A program made the position numbers and the translations under genes. DNA of 64,000 nucleotides. Origin: WRGT01 sp964450405 (lineage in GTDB: Bacteria; Spirochaetota; UBA4802; UBA5550). Numbering within the stretch: position 1 is the first letter of the stretch; each line of letters opens with the position of its first letter. Below the pieces are notes generated by a model. The model did not search any database and had not been told where the DNA came from. It worked only from the letters and a program-made list of their open reading frames with translations. Below are positions 1 to 9,186 of this stretch, piece after piece. Where the stretch lies: NCBI GenBank assembly GCA_964450405.1, contig CAYVCQ010000003.1:124001-188000 (forward strand), in the 5' to 3' direction.

Positions 1-348
1 TGAAAACATCTGTCCATTTTCAACATACAATTCAGTAAGTTCTTTGTTCTCACTTAAATTCTTTACAAGCTCTTTCATTACTACAGAACTTTTCTCAAGA
101 ATTCTGATGACACTTCCCTGGAAATAGATATCAACAATTGCCTTTGCTCCTGTTTTAACTATCATTCCCTGAGTAATTTTATCTCCAACATTTGCTGATA
201 CTGTTTTACCATCCGCTACGATCTTAACATCACCTGCAATAAAGTTTACTAAACCATCATTTTGTACAATAGAAGGCCCTGCCTTTTTACAGCTTGTTAA
301 CTGAATTGCAAATAATGCTATGATAATTAAAAAAGTAATTTTTTTCAT
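1..348 (-). CDS. FecR-domain lipoprotein, partial
   Basis: Reading the minus strand from an ATG at 348 gives 116 codons that run off the window edge, so the C-terminus is missing. The N-terminus is a lipoprotein signal (MKKITFLIIIALFAIQ followed by the lipobox LTSC, Cys20). The rest (roughly residues 30-116: VNFIAGDVKIVADGK, VGDKITQGMIVKTGAKAIVD) matches the start of a FecR domain as found in envelope proteins of spirochaetes and other diderms. A strong ribosome-binding site (CCGGAGGAAAA) precedes the ATG. It is expected to be membrane-anchored on the periplasmic or outer face; its partner and ligand are unknown. Confidence 0.75.
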   Translation of the reverse strand, partial: MKKITFLIIIALFAIQLTSCKKAGPSIVQNDGLVNFIAGDVKIVADGKTVSANVGDKITQGMIVKTGAKAIVDIYFQGSVIRILEKSSVVMKELVKNLSENKELTELYVENGQMFS

Positions 349-518
349 TTTTCCTCCGGTAATTAATTATATAAATCAATATATAATATAAAATTTTGTG
401 CACACAACATGCTTCAACTAACACTAAAATACAACCTTATTTCAGGAAATCAAATTAATTTTTTCTAAATAAATAAAACATTTTTAACTGATATAGGACA
501 AAGTGGCGCACTTATTAT

Positions 519-2663
519 TTAAAGTAGATTAATTATTGTTTCAATGAGAAGATTTTCTTCAATTGGTTTTCCGAGAACTCCATTAAATCCCGATAGAGAA
601 TATTTATCATTTATAGATTCAATAAATTCTCCGCTTTGAATAACAACCGGTATTCCAGGATTGATTTTTCTTATTTCTCTTAAAGCCGAAACTCCATCCA
701 TACCGGACATATTGTGATCAAGTAATATCAAACTTACATCTTCCCTGGAATTAAGAATATCAATCGCTTCAAGTCCTGATGCAGCATATACCGGTTTTCC
801 ATTATACTTTTTGATCAATTCAGAAACATGGAGGTATATTAGATAGTTGTCATCTACAACAAGGATTGTACGCCCATTTAAAAGGTTTTCCTCATAATGT
901 ATTACAGAATGGTTATCTGTTCTTTCCAGATCATTTTTAAAAAGATTTACACGGCTGTATATATCACGGTGTAAAGTGATTTCTGTTTGAACCCCTATCA
1001 CCCTTACCGGCTTAAGATTGTCGTCCCATTCAATTGTTTCACCTCTGCTCCTTACGTTGATTATTTTACCGTTGTTCATCATCATTCTATATTCTAAATT
1101 AAAACTTCTTCCATTTAAAACTTTTTCATATAATTCATTTTTCACGGAATCTCTTTCACTCTCATGAATAAAACCAAAAAGGGTATCGATATCATCAGTA
1201 TAAGATTCCATTTTATAACCAAGAAAAGTAAAAAACTTTCTGTTATATCTTACCTTACCGGAATTTATATTCCATTCCCATAAACCATCCTTCACCGATT
1301 CGAAAATAAGATCCTGCTTCCTTTGATTAAACTTTATTTCTTCAATCAGATTTCGCTCATCGGTGTTATCACTGAACTGACATATATATCCCGGTTCAGG
1401 TGATCCGGAATTAATTTCAAGAGGGATAATTATAATTTCAAGAATCATTATTCCAGTTTTACTGGTATTGTAATAACCGGTTTCTTTGATTATACCAAAA
1501 TCAAACTTAACTTCAAGATTAATATCTCCATGATTTTTTAATCTTGCCTTAAACCATTCAGTTGATATCGGAGAATTGATTACATCAAGATTATAAATTT
1601 CATCAGGATTAGTAGCACCAAAAACTTTCACAACAGCTTCATTAAAAAGAATAACTCTTCCTGATGAATTCAGAATCATCAATGCTGATGGTGATTTATT
1701 AAAAATTTTCTTAAATCTGGCTTCACTCTCTTTCAATAGAATCTGAGTTTTACTCAATTCACTCATAGAAAGATAAAGCTCATTTGTTTTATCTTTGATT
1801 CGTTTTCTCAGAACAAAACTGTTTATTAAAATAAACAGAATAAAAATCATAAAACTGAAGATTCCTGCTGAAACATAAATTCCCGTTTCACTAAAAAAAC
1901 TGTTTTCGTAATTTTCAATGAACCATCTGTTATATAAAGTGCCGTATAATCCGTTTTTAAAAATCCTATTATACCCTTCACTAAAATCGTGAAGTATTTT
2001 TTTATTTTTATTAATGCCAAATCCATAATCATAAAATCCTATATTTACAGGGATTTCTTTAATTCCGACTATGTTTTTATTTTCAATTATTTTACGCGCC
2101 GATGGACCCGACATAAAAACAGCATCAAATGCTTTTCGTTTCAACATTACAAAGGCATTTATTTCTTCAGAATCTGATATTGATTTAAACTTAAAGAAAT
2201 TATTCAGGTTATTCTTAACCGAACCGGTTATTAAAGAGTGTGAAGCAATGAGTACATTTAGATTCTGCAGATCATTTAATGACGAAATTATAGAATCCTG
2301 GTTTGCAAAAATTGAAAAATGAATCTTAACATTCGTTCTAAAGAATTCATAATCTTTATCAGGATCACCTCTAATCATTCCGAGAATTACATCAACATCT
2401 GGATTTTTTTTAAGAATGATATATCTATCGTATGGAACCAGTTCAATTCTGCAATTTGCTTTTAATTCCTTTGCAATCTCATTGATAAGATCAACTGAAA
2501 AGCCGGCAGGAATTCCAGTATCATTAATATACTCATATGGATAATTGTCAATGCACCCGATTGCATAGATATCACCCCCCGCCATTAATGGCGAACCGGT
2601 TTTTAATATTATTAGAACACTTAATATTAGTATACAAAATAAAGTTATCTTTTTATGTCTCAT
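519..2663 (-). CDS. Periplasmic-binding/PAS/PAS/receiver sensor protein without kinase core
   Basis: About 714 residues from the ATG at 2663; a TTG 24 bases upstream is possible but would put extra residues before the signal sequence. Order: N-terminal signal/anchor, an SBP_bac_3 solute-binding domain (about 30-255), a transmembrane helix (about 265-287), two PAS-like domains (about 320-440 and 455-575), and a C-terminal receiver (about 598-714). The receiver looks intact: VVDDN acidic pair, phosphoacceptor Asp in LLDHNMSG, Ser in VIQSGE, Lys in GKPIE. No HDFNN-type H box, N box or G box lies between PAS2 and the receiver, unlike the related hybrid kinase at 33553-35919. It presumably senses a periplasmic ligand and is phosphorylated by, or docks with, another kinase (inference). 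Confidence 0.8.
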   Translation of the reverse strand: MRHKKITLFCILILSVLIILKTGSPLMAGGDIYAIGCIDNYPYEYINDTGIPAGFSVDLINEIAKELKANCRIELVPYDRYIILKKNPDVDVILGMIRGDPDKDYEFFRTNVKIHFSIFANQDSIISSLNDLQNLNVLIASHSLITGSVKNNLNNFFKFKSISDSEEINAFVMLKRKAFDAVFMSGPSARKIIENKNIVGIKEIPVNIGFYDYGFGINKNKKILHDFSEGYNRIFKNGLYGTLYNRWFIENYENSFFSETGIYVSAGIFSFMIFILFILINSFVLRKRIKDKTNELYLSMSELSKTQILLKESEARFKKIFNKSPSALMILNSSGRVILFNEAVVKVFGATNPDEIYNLDVINSPISTEWFKARLKNHGDINLEVKFDFGIIKETGYYNTSKTGIMILEIIIIPLEINSGSPEPGYICQFSDNTDERNLIEEIKFNQRKQDLIFESVKDGLWEWNINSGKVRYNRKFFTFLGYKMESYTDDIDTLFGFIHESERDSVKNELYEKVLNGRSFNLEYRMMMNNGKIINVRSRGETIEWDDNLKPVRVIGVQTEITLHRDIYSRVNLFKNDLERTDNHSVIHYEENLLNGRTILVVDDNYLIYLHVSELIKKYNGKPVYAASGLEAIDILNSREDVSLILLDHNMSGMDGVSALREIRKINPGIPVVIQSGEFIESINDKYSLSGFNGVLGKPIEENLLIETIINLL

Positions 2664-2879
2664 AGGTCTATATCCTGAATAAATCAAAAATTAAATTTTT
2701 TTCAAGTTTTAATCAATTTTATAAAAAAAATTTTCATCTAACTGCCAAATCCATCGTAATAAGTTAAAACCTGTATCTGATCAGAACAGATAAAACAGAA
2801 ACTTCACCCGGGCTGAAGCTATGTAAGAATCTCTGAAATCTGAACAGTTACAATATTAAATATTACTAAGGCGGTAGCT

Positions 2880-3242
2880 ATGCAGAATTTTTCAAATGCA
2901 ACAATTGAAGGTTTTGTTACACATGACCCTCTGGCTAAAACAACAAAAACAGGCAAATCTCTATGTACATTTGCTCTGGCCATTAATCACTATTCTAAAA
3001 CAGATGAACCACCTCGGGTTTCATTTATTGAAGTAGAAACCTGGGATAAAACAGCGGATCTATGCTCCAAACATATCTCTAAGGGTAAAAGAATTCTGGT
3101 AACAGGTTCTTTACGACAGGATCGCTGGGAAGACGACAAAGGTAAAATGCAGTCGAGATTGAAGATAATCGGTAATGAGGTTATATTTCTCAGTTCCGGT
3201 AAAACTTCGGATGAGACTAAATCTGCTGAAGTCAAAGCTTAG
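2880..3242 (+). CDS. ssb: Single-stranded DNA-binding protein
   Basis: A 120-residue protein whose first 105 residues form the SSB OB fold (MQNFSNATIEGFVTHDP, then KRILVTGSLRQDRWEDDKGK). SSB coats single-stranded DNA in replication, repair and recombination. The ATG follows AAGGCGG. The usual acidic, flexible C-terminal tip ending in a DDDIPF-like motif is absent: the chain ends ...TKSAEVKA soon after the OB fold. It stands alone rather than in the rpsF-ssb-rpsR arrangement, so it may be a secondary SSB or a lineage-specific form. Confidence 0.85.
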   Translation: MQNFSNATIEGFVTHDPLAKTTKTGKSLCTFALAINHYSKTDEPPRVSFIEVETWDKTADLCSKHISKGKRILVTGSLRQDRWEDDKGKMQSRLKIIGNEVIFLSSGKTSDETKSAEVKA

Positions 3243-3251
3243 TCTCATCCG
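3208..3251 (+). repeat. 13-bp inverted repeat across the ssb stop codon
   Basis: CGGATGAGACTAA at 3208-3220 is matched by its perfect reverse complement at 3239-3251, with an 18-base loop; the second arm contains the ssb TAG stop. No T-run follows, so it is not a standard intrinsic terminator. It may act as a 3'-end stabilising hairpin between the convergent ssb and CoA-transferase genes. Confidence 0.55.
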
Positions 3252-3262
3252 CGATTCTGTGT

Positions 3263-4633
3263 CTAAAATGGTGTACGATTTGTCCTTGACCAGATACCGT
3301 TTTCCTGAGCAGATTTAATAAGATCTTCTCTGAAATCAGGATGAGCAATACTTATGAGATTTTCAGCTCTCCCCCATACCGATCTTGCCTTCATGTTTAC
3401 AATACCGTACTCAGTAACAAGATACTGCACCATTGTTCTGGGTACGGTTACAACAGATCCCGGCGTAAGAAGAGGCTTAATTCGCGATTTTATCTGACCA
3501 TCTTTTTTGTCTTTGTATGTTGAAGAAAATGCAAGAAAACTCTTTCCTCCCTTTGAATGAAAAGCCCCTATTACAAAATCGAGCTGCCCTCCGGTACCTG
3601 ATATCTGCCTGAAACCTGAAGTCTCTGAACATACCTGACTCAGTAAATCGACCTCTACAATGTTATTGATAGATATAACCTTATCATTCTGAGCAATGAA
3701 ATCGGGATTGTTTGTGTGATGTACCTTACAGGAAGCAAGTCTTGGATTATCATGAATAAAATCGTATGTATCCGTGGTACCAAGACAGAAAGAGAAAGTA
3801 CTCTTATTTATATCAAAACTCTTTTTGGCATTTGTAATTTTTCCCGCATTGTAAAGAGTTACCATTGCGTCACAGAACATTTCGCTCTGAATACCCAGAT
3901 CTTTCACATCTGTGTGGACTATCATCTCACCGATAAGATTCGGGAGTGTACCTATTCCAAGCTGCAGGCATGATCCGTTTTCAACATGAGGAACAATAAA
4001 TTCAGCTATTTTCTTTTCCGATGCTGAAGCTTCGGCCATTTTAGGGGTAGCGAATATCGGAGAATTGCTCCCTTCAATAATAAAATCAACTTCGCTGATA
4101 TGGATATATTCATCATTTCCGCCAAGACACCTTGGCATATTTTCATTTACTTCAACTATGACTTTATCAGCCCAGAGAGCGATCCCTCTGTTATGAGAGT
4201 TTCCAAGACCGAAATTGAAGCATCCATTCCTGTCCATCGGTGTTACCTGAGCGCACCACACAGTGGGTTTAATGTGGTGAAGATCCCTGTGGTGATATGC
4301 AAGAAGAGTTGCCTCGTGGTAATTAAACGGCAGGTGACATGCCATACCCTTGTCTCCCGCCATTCTGTCGAGAAGTGTAAAATACCAGCTGAAATACTGA
4401 AAGGATTTCTGCTCGGGATCATTTTGTATTACCGCAGGAAAAGGGGGTACTGTTCCTGTCCCTCGAACTGATACTCTTTCAATCTGACCTACCCGTTTAC
4501 TCAGTGCCAGATCGAAATCCACAGGCTTTGTTGCGAACATGCCATAATCGACAATATCATCGGATTTTACAATATTTGCAGCCTGTTCAGCCTTCACCAG
4601 TTTTCTATTATATTCCTCTAAATATGTATTCAT
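3263..4633 (-). CDS. Acetyl-CoA hydrolase/transferase family, 4-hydroxybutyrate CoA-transferase type
   Basis: A 456-residue protein of the AbfT/Cat2 family, full length for it. It moves CoA between acetyl-CoA and a short carboxylic acid such as 4-hydroxybutyrate, butyrate or succinate in the cytoplasm. Visible marks are the N-terminal CoA-transferase region with VRGTGTVPPFP, the central LGIGTLPNLIGEM, the QSEMFCDAM segment holding the expected catalytic Glu, and the C-terminal SGTGGQLDFVIGA and YLVTEYGIVNMKARS blocks. No partner gene of 4-hydroxybutyrate, succinate or butyrate fermentation is adjacent, so the substrate is open. It is convergent with ssb. Confidence 0.85.
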   Translation of the reverse strand: MNTYLEEYNRKLVKAEQAANIVKSDDIVDYGMFATKPVDFDLALSKRVGQIERVSVRGTGTVPPFPAVIQNDPEQKSFQYFSWYFTLLDRMAGDKGMACHLPFNYHEATLLAYHHRDLHHIKPTVWCAQVTPMDRNGCFNFGLGNSHNRGIALWADKVIVEVNENMPRCLGGNDEYIHISEVDFIIEGSNSPIFATPKMAEASASEKKIAEFIVPHVENGSCLQLGIGTLPNLIGEMIVHTDVKDLGIQSEMFCDAMVTLYNAGKITNAKKSFDINKSTFSFCLGTTDTYDFIHDNPRLASCKVHHTNNPDFIAQNDKVISINNIVEVDLLSQVCSETSGFRQISGTGGQLDFVIGAFHSKGGKSFLAFSSTYKDKKDGQIKSRIKPLLTPGSVVTVPRTMVQYLVTEYGIVNMKARSVWGRAENLISIAHPDFREDLIKSAQENGIWSRTNRTPF

Positions 4634-4850
4634 ATTGACCCCATAACGTTAATATTTATTTTAATACATAAACCATATATGTTATGTGCATATTATACAA
4701 TAAGTCATGTTGGCAAATAGGTGTGTATATAAATAGAAAAGAATTGAGGTATAAACTACCACAAAACAATGTAATTCAATATCATCCTTGACAATAATTC
4801 TGCTGCAATTCCCCTTACTCCTGATTATATCGAACCAAATCAGGAGTAAT

Positions 4851-6113
4851 ATGGGACATTTAACAGTTAAAAACTACAAATCACTTTATAGAAGAATGGA
4901 TCAGTTTGTTAATGGTGTTTTTGATTCAGAATATTTTTATGAAATTCTGAAAATACTTTTTACAAATGAAGAAGCGAAGCTCTGCTCGATCATGCCGCTT
5001 TTACCTTCATCACTAGAAAAGATAGCGCGGATCTGGGAATTACCGGAAAACGAAGCTGAAACAAATCTTAAGACTATGGTACACAAAGGTCTGGTTTATG
5101 AAAACAGTTTAAACGGCTCCCCCTTATACACACTTGCTATTCCTGTATTCGGTTTTTTTGAATTTTCATTAATGCGTACTGACGGCAAGTTCGACAGGAA
5201 ATTATTATCAAAACTATATCACGAATACCTTACCGAAGATGACCGGTTTATAAGAAAATATTTCGGAAACAACCCTCCTCTTTCAAGGACTTTTGTTCAT
5301 GAGGATACGTTATCTGAAGAGATTACTTCAGAAATACTTCCATACGAAAAATCGAGTTATATTATTGAAGCCTCCGAAACGATCAGTGTAGGAACATGTT
5401 TCTGCCGGCACAAGATGGAACACATGGGTAAAGGATGCGGGAATCCACAGGATGTTTGTTTATCATTCGGAAGTATTGCAAAGACACTTATTGAGCAGGG
5501 CATTGCAAGAGCGATATCAAAAACTGAGGCATTGGATGTACTTAATCTCTGCGTCAGTAAAGGATTGGTGCAGATTGGCGATAATGTACAAAACAATCCT
5601 GCAATTATATGTAACTGCTGCGGCTGCTGCTGTGATCTGCTGCTGGGATATAAAAAAACAGGTTTAAGTACAATCGTAACACCAAGCAATTATATTGCAA
5701 AAATTGAGCCCGTTACTTGTAATGATTGCGGACTTTGTATAAAAAAATGTCCCGTTGATGCCATTTCTCTGGTTAACGGTAAGGCCGTTGTCGATGAGAA
5801 CTGGTGCCTAGGTTGCGGAGTATGTGCAAACGTATGTAAAACTAAAGCTCTTAAAATGCATGCTCGCCCTGAAAAACTTGTGGTACCCGATGACACATTA
5901 CATAAAGTTATTCTATCTGCAATTTACCAGGCCAAGGTTGGAAATTTTATTTTTGATAATCAGAAAAGTATAGTTCATAAAATTCTAAGAAAATTGAGTA
6001 ATGGATTAATAAAAATCCCGCCTGTGAAATCGTATTTATTAAAAAAATCCGTTCAGGAAAAAATCTTAAATTTTGCTTTAAAGAAAAATAATCTTAATGA
6101 TTCGAGGATTTGA
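4851..6113 (+). CDS. Winged-helix/ferredoxin-type iron-sulfur protein
   Basis: 420 residues from the ATG at 4851, chosen because AGGAGTAAT sits directly before it; an upstream ATG at 4788 lacks such a site. Residues about 20-100 look like a winged-helix region. The middle has a Cys-rich part (GTCFCRHKMEHMGKGCG followed by DVCLSFG, then CNCCGCCCDLLLG). The C-terminal third holds two ferredoxin motifs, CNDCGLCIKKCPVDAI and CLGCGVCANVCKTKAL, expected to bind two 4Fe-4S clusters. A basic helical tail follows. It is likely a cytoplasmic electron-transfer or redox-sensing protein; the family is recognisable as a ferredoxin fusion, but I know no assigned function. Confidence 0.75.
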   Translation: MGHLTVKNYKSLYRRMDQFVNGVFDSEYFYEILKILFTNEEAKLCSIMPLLPSSLEKIARIWELPENEAETNLKTMVHKGLVYENSLNGSPLYTLAIPVFGFFEFSLMRTDGKFDRKLLSKLYHEYLTEDDRFIRKYFGNNPPLSRTFVHEDTLSEEITSEILPYEKSSYIIEASETISVGTCFCRHKMEHMGKGCGNPQDVCLSFGSIAKTLIEQGIARAISKTEALDVLNLCVSKGLVQIGDNVQNNPAIICNCCGCCCDLLLGYKKTGLSTIVTPSNYIAKIEPVTCNDCGLCIKKCPVDAISLVNGKAVVDENWCLGCGVCANVCKTKALKMHARPEKLVVPDDTLHKVILSAIYQAKVGNFIFDNQKSIVHKILRKLSNGLIKIPPVKSYLLKKSVQEKILNFALKKNNLNDSRI

Positions 6114-6220
6114 TAAAAAGAATATAATGTAATTTTGATGACAGAAAGCGTTTTATTTTGAATGAATGAAACGGTTTTTTTTATGTCAAATACTCTCGTT
6201 AATTACCTCAGCAAATAAAA

Positions 6221-6446
6221 GAGCGGGCACGGATGTGCGCGACGGCGAGTTTGACATGGATGTCATTACGAGCCTTCAACAGGTTTGAAACGACACTACA
6301 GACACAAATATTTTAAGACACCGAAAGCCTATGATTTAAAAAAAGTTCGCCTCACACCAAAGGCCCAACGCCGCCTGAGTTGCCGGGGTCGAGGGGCAAA
6401 GCCCCCGCGGCCTTTGGATACTTTGTGCCGTTACAAAGTATCGAAG
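6221..6446. other. GC-rich structured intergenic element
   Basis: This stretch is much richer in G and C than its surroundings and has no convincing reading frame. It contains nested inverted repeats: CCAAAGGCC at 6357-6365 pairs with GGCCTTTGG at 6409-6417; inside that GGGGC (6393-6397) pairs with GCCCC (6401-6405) over an AAA loop; and GATACTTTGT (6417-6426) pairs perfectly with ACAAAGTATC (6433-6442). A near-palindrome TGACATGGATGTCA lies at 6252-6265. It could be a repeat family member, a structured RNA or the remnant of one. Confidence 0.45.
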
Positions 6447-6534
6447 AATACATATTAAAATAATGATCTAAAAAAAATAAATAATAAACAACAGAAAGCA
6501 GAGGACGGTTCTAAAGTAGACTTTTTAAATATTT

Positions 6535-6658
6535 GTTATTCCGGTTTCGCACCTTCAATTCTTTTGATGCAATCGATCGCAGGAAGTTCGTCAAAGATCC
6601 ACTGATTAAATCAATCGTATGAGATACCGGCATTACGTTTCACTTCAGCCGGTATGAC
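6535..6658 (-). repeat. Dispersed palindromic repeat, copy A (124 bp class)
   Basis: One of four copies in the window. Its ends are GTTATTCCGG and CCGGTATGAC, an imperfect terminal inverted repeat. Read on the minus strand it begins GTCATACCGGCTGAAGTG and carries the shared AATGCCGGTATCTCAT block, aligning with the copies at 19819, 25207 and 56556. Similarity with other copies continues some 25 bases beyond the 5' end (GGCTGACTTAAAG). It codes for nothing obvious. Confidence 0.75.
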
Positions 6659-6694
6659 TGAGAGTAAATCTTTAAGTCAGCCCACTAATTCCTA

Positions 6695-7942
6695 TTATAA
6701 ATTCCCTTTCAAAAAAGAAACAAGCTCCCCAAACACCACCTTACTCTGCTCACCGCTTTTCTGATTTTTCACAGAGACCTTACCCTCAGCCAGCTCGTCA
6801 TCTCCGATAATAATAAAAAATGAAGCCTTCTCCCTTTCCGCTTTTTTAAACTGTGCTTTAAAACCTTTTACTTCCGGATCAAGATCAACAGATATTCCGT
6901 TTTTTCGAAGTTCAAGCGCCAGGTCAATCCCTTTGTTAAGAGTATCTCCACCAGTATGTATTACATAAGCATCAACACCTGTTTCTTCGCTTTTATTATT
7001 TTCTATCAAGAGAAACATCCGCTCGATTCCTGCAGCAAATCCAACACCGGGTGTCGGTTTACCATCAAACTGTTCAACGAGATAATCATATCTCCCGCCC
7101 CCGGCAAATGCGTTCTGACTCCCGAGGTTTTCCGCGGTAAACTCAAATGTAGTTCTTGTATAGTAATCAAGTCCGCGTACCAGATAGTTATCAAGCTTAT
7201 ACTTTATTCCGCTCTTATCAAGATATCCCTTTACTTTTCCGAAGTGATCACTGCAGCCACCGCATATATGTTCCGAGATTACCGGCGCACTATCTCTCAA
7301 TGTGCGGCAGTTTTCTTTTTTGCAGTCAAGGAGTCTTAACGGATTTGTATCGAGCCTTTTTTTACAGTCATCGCAGAGTTTGTCAAATCGCTGTTTATAG
7401 TAATCTTTCAGTATATCAGTATACACAACCCTGCACTCTCTGCATCCGATGGAATTCAGCAGCAGATTATAATTTTCTATACCTACACTTTTTGCAATGG
7501 AATCTACAATTGAAATTATTTCATAATCGTAATAGGGATCTTCGCTGCCGAAAATTTCAGCTCCCAGCTGATTGAACTGACGAAGCCTTCCGCGCTGAGG
7601 CTTTTCCGCTCTGAACATCGGACCGCTGTAGAAAAACTTGCAGAGTGAAAGTCTATTATACTCGCCGTTCTCCACATATGCCCGCACAACACCGGCTGTT
7701 CCCTCGGGACGAAGTGTCAGACTCCTCCCCCCTCTATCTTCAAAGGTAAACATCTCCTTTGAAACTATATCTGTATCGTCACCAATTCCGCGTGAAAATA
7801 CTTCAGTGAATTCCATGATAGGAACAATCAGTTCCTTGTAATTAAAAATTTTAAATACATTGCGCGCTGCATCAAGGATAGATGTCCACTTGGCGCTCCT
7901 GTCTGGAAATATATCTTCAACTCCCGGCGGTTTAGGTATCAT
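6695..7942 (-). CDS. hisS: Histidyl-tRNA synthetase
   Basis: A 415-residue class II aminoacyl-tRNA synthetase that charges tRNA-His. The catalytic core shows the PPGVEDIFPD start, LTLRPEGTAGVVRAY, the RAEKPQRGRLRQFNQLGAE motif 2 region, the histidine-specific GLDYYTRTTFEF, and GGGRYDYLVEQF with GVGFAAGIERM (motif 3). A Cys-rich insertion (CRECRVVY, CDDCKKRL, CGGCSDHF) lies mid-protein, and the anticodon-binding domain fills about 325-410. Its ATG overlaps the stop of the upstream U32 gene by one base (TAATG), so the two are translationally coupled in a mltG-U32-hisS operon. Confidence 0.96.
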   Translation of the reverse strand: MIPKPPGVEDIFPDRSAKWTSILDAARNVFKIFNYKELIVPIMEFTEVFSRGIGDDTDIVSKEMFTFEDRGGRSLTLRPEGTAGVVRAYVENGEYNRLSLCKFFYSGPMFRAEKPQRGRLRQFNQLGAEIFGSEDPYYDYEIISIVDSIAKSVGIENYNLLLNSIGCRECRVVYTDILKDYYKQRFDKLCDDCKKRLDTNPLRLLDCKKENCRTLRDSAPVISEHICGGCSDHFGKVKGYLDKSGIKYKLDNYLVRGLDYYTRTTFEFTAENLGSQNAFAGGGRYDYLVEQFDGKPTPGVGFAAGIERMFLLIENNKSEETGVDAYVIHTGGDTLNKGIDLALELRKNGISVDLDPEVKGFKAQFKKAEREKASFFIIIGDDELAEGKVSVKNQKSGEQSKVVFGELVSFLKGNL

Positions 7943-9186
7943 TATTCAACTCCCTTAGTTTCAAGTCTTCTTCTGAAAATAGCATCTTTTAAAACAGGTT
8001 TATCGAAAAGTACACGATACACCTTGTTCGGTCTCCCCATGTCTATTTCACCATCTTCAAAATAGATTTTCATTACTTTATATTTATCATCGAGTATTTC
8101 ATTATTTATAGGATAAATCCCGTCAAGAACTTCGCCGCGATAAATCGGATTAAATGTTTTTATAGTAACTTCACTGGCCGGGGCACCGTCATCCTTCTCT
8201 TCATCACTTCTATAAGCCACAAAAAGCGCATTGTTGATATATGGAACACCGTCGTACCCCATTTTACCAAACTCATTAAAAAGATCAGTTGTATAAGGTC
8301 TGTGACTGATAAGATTAAGTTCATCCAGCCAGAAAGGGATGAACTTCTTAAAATTTTCTGTACCGGCCATCTGCACGGCATGTTTATATATTCTTGTGGT
8401 GTTTGCCGCATGGTAGATCGATTTCATTCTGCCTTCAATTTTAAATGCATTCACTCCTGCGTCAATATACTCTTCGAGTCTCTCAAGAAGACAAAGATCT
8501 TTAGATGACATTATTTCTGTACCCCTTGCATGCTCGATTATCGGCAGGTAGTCACCCTCTCTCTTTTCTTCCATAAGGGAATATTTCCACCGGCAGGGCT
8601 GTGAGCAGTCTCCGCGGTTAGCATCTCCGCCCTGGAGATATCTGCTGAGTAGACATCTCCCTGAGTATGCGACACATAGTGCACCATGAGCAAAAACCTC
8701 AATCTCAGCTCCGGTATTTTTTTTGATCATTTTAATCTCTTCGACTGTGGCTTCTCTTGCCAGAACTATCCTTTTAAATCCGGCTTCAATCCAGAACTTA
8801 ACCGAATAGCTGTTTAACGTACTCATCTGAGTGGAGAGATGAAAATCCGCTTCAATTCCAACCTGTTTCAGAATCTGAAGCATACCCGGATCAGATATCA
8901 TTACAGAATTAAAACCGAGCTCCTTGATCTTTTGGGCATATTCGAAGGCAGCATCAACATCCTCTTCATGAAGAAACGCATTCATAAGAAAAGTAGTTTT
9001 AACTCCTGCATTTCTGCAGTATGCAATTCCGGTTTTTATCTCTTCATAGCTGAAATTTCCCGCCTTGACACGGAGGTTAAATTCATCGCCGCCGAAATAA
9101 ACATTATCCGCGCCGTACTTAACTGCGAAAATCATCTTTTCGAGATTACCCGCAGGTGAAACTATCTGTATGTTTTCAGATCTCAT
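7942..9186 (-). CDS. U32 family RNA hydroxylation protein (TrhP/RlhA-like)
   Basis: A 414-residue member of the peptidase U32 family. Characterised bacterial relatives are not ordinary peptidases but take part in prephenate-dependent hydroxylation of tRNA or 23S rRNA. The start IQIVSPAGNLEKMIFAVKYG and the TIM-barrel-like MISDPGMLQILK segment are typical, as is the four-cysteine set ALCVAYSGRCLLS / GDCSQPCRW, expected to bind an iron-sulfur cluster, followed by SSKDLCLLERL and AFKIEGRMKS. It overlaps mltG upstream and hisS downstream by one base each. TrhP-like is more likely from its length, but the exact RNA target is not fixed by sequence alone. Confidence 0.85.
   Translation of the reverse strand: MRSENIQIVSPAGNLEKMIFAVKYGADNVYFGGDEFNLRVKAGNFSYEEIKTGIAYCRNAGVKTTFLMNAFLHEEDVDAAFEYAQKIKELGFNSVMISDPGMLQILKQVGIEADFHLSTQMSTLNSYSVKFWIEAGFKRIVLAREATVEEIKMIKKNTGAEIEVFAHGALCVAYSGRCLLSRYLQGGDANRGDCSQPCRWKYSLMEEKREGDYLPIIEHARGTEIMSSKDLCLLERLEEYIDAGVNAFKIEGRMKSIYHAANTTRIYKHAVQMAGTENFKKFIPFWLDELNLISHRPYTTDLFNEFGKMGYDGVPYINNALFVAYRSDEEKDDGAPASEVTIKTFNPIYRGEVLDGIYPINNEILDDKYKVMKIYFEDGEIDMGRPNKVYRVLFDKPVLKDAIFRRRLETKGVE

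Noticed and set aside
1989..2322. Plus-strand frames opposite the sensor gene
   Set aside because: They are antisense shadows of a clearly coding multidomain protein.
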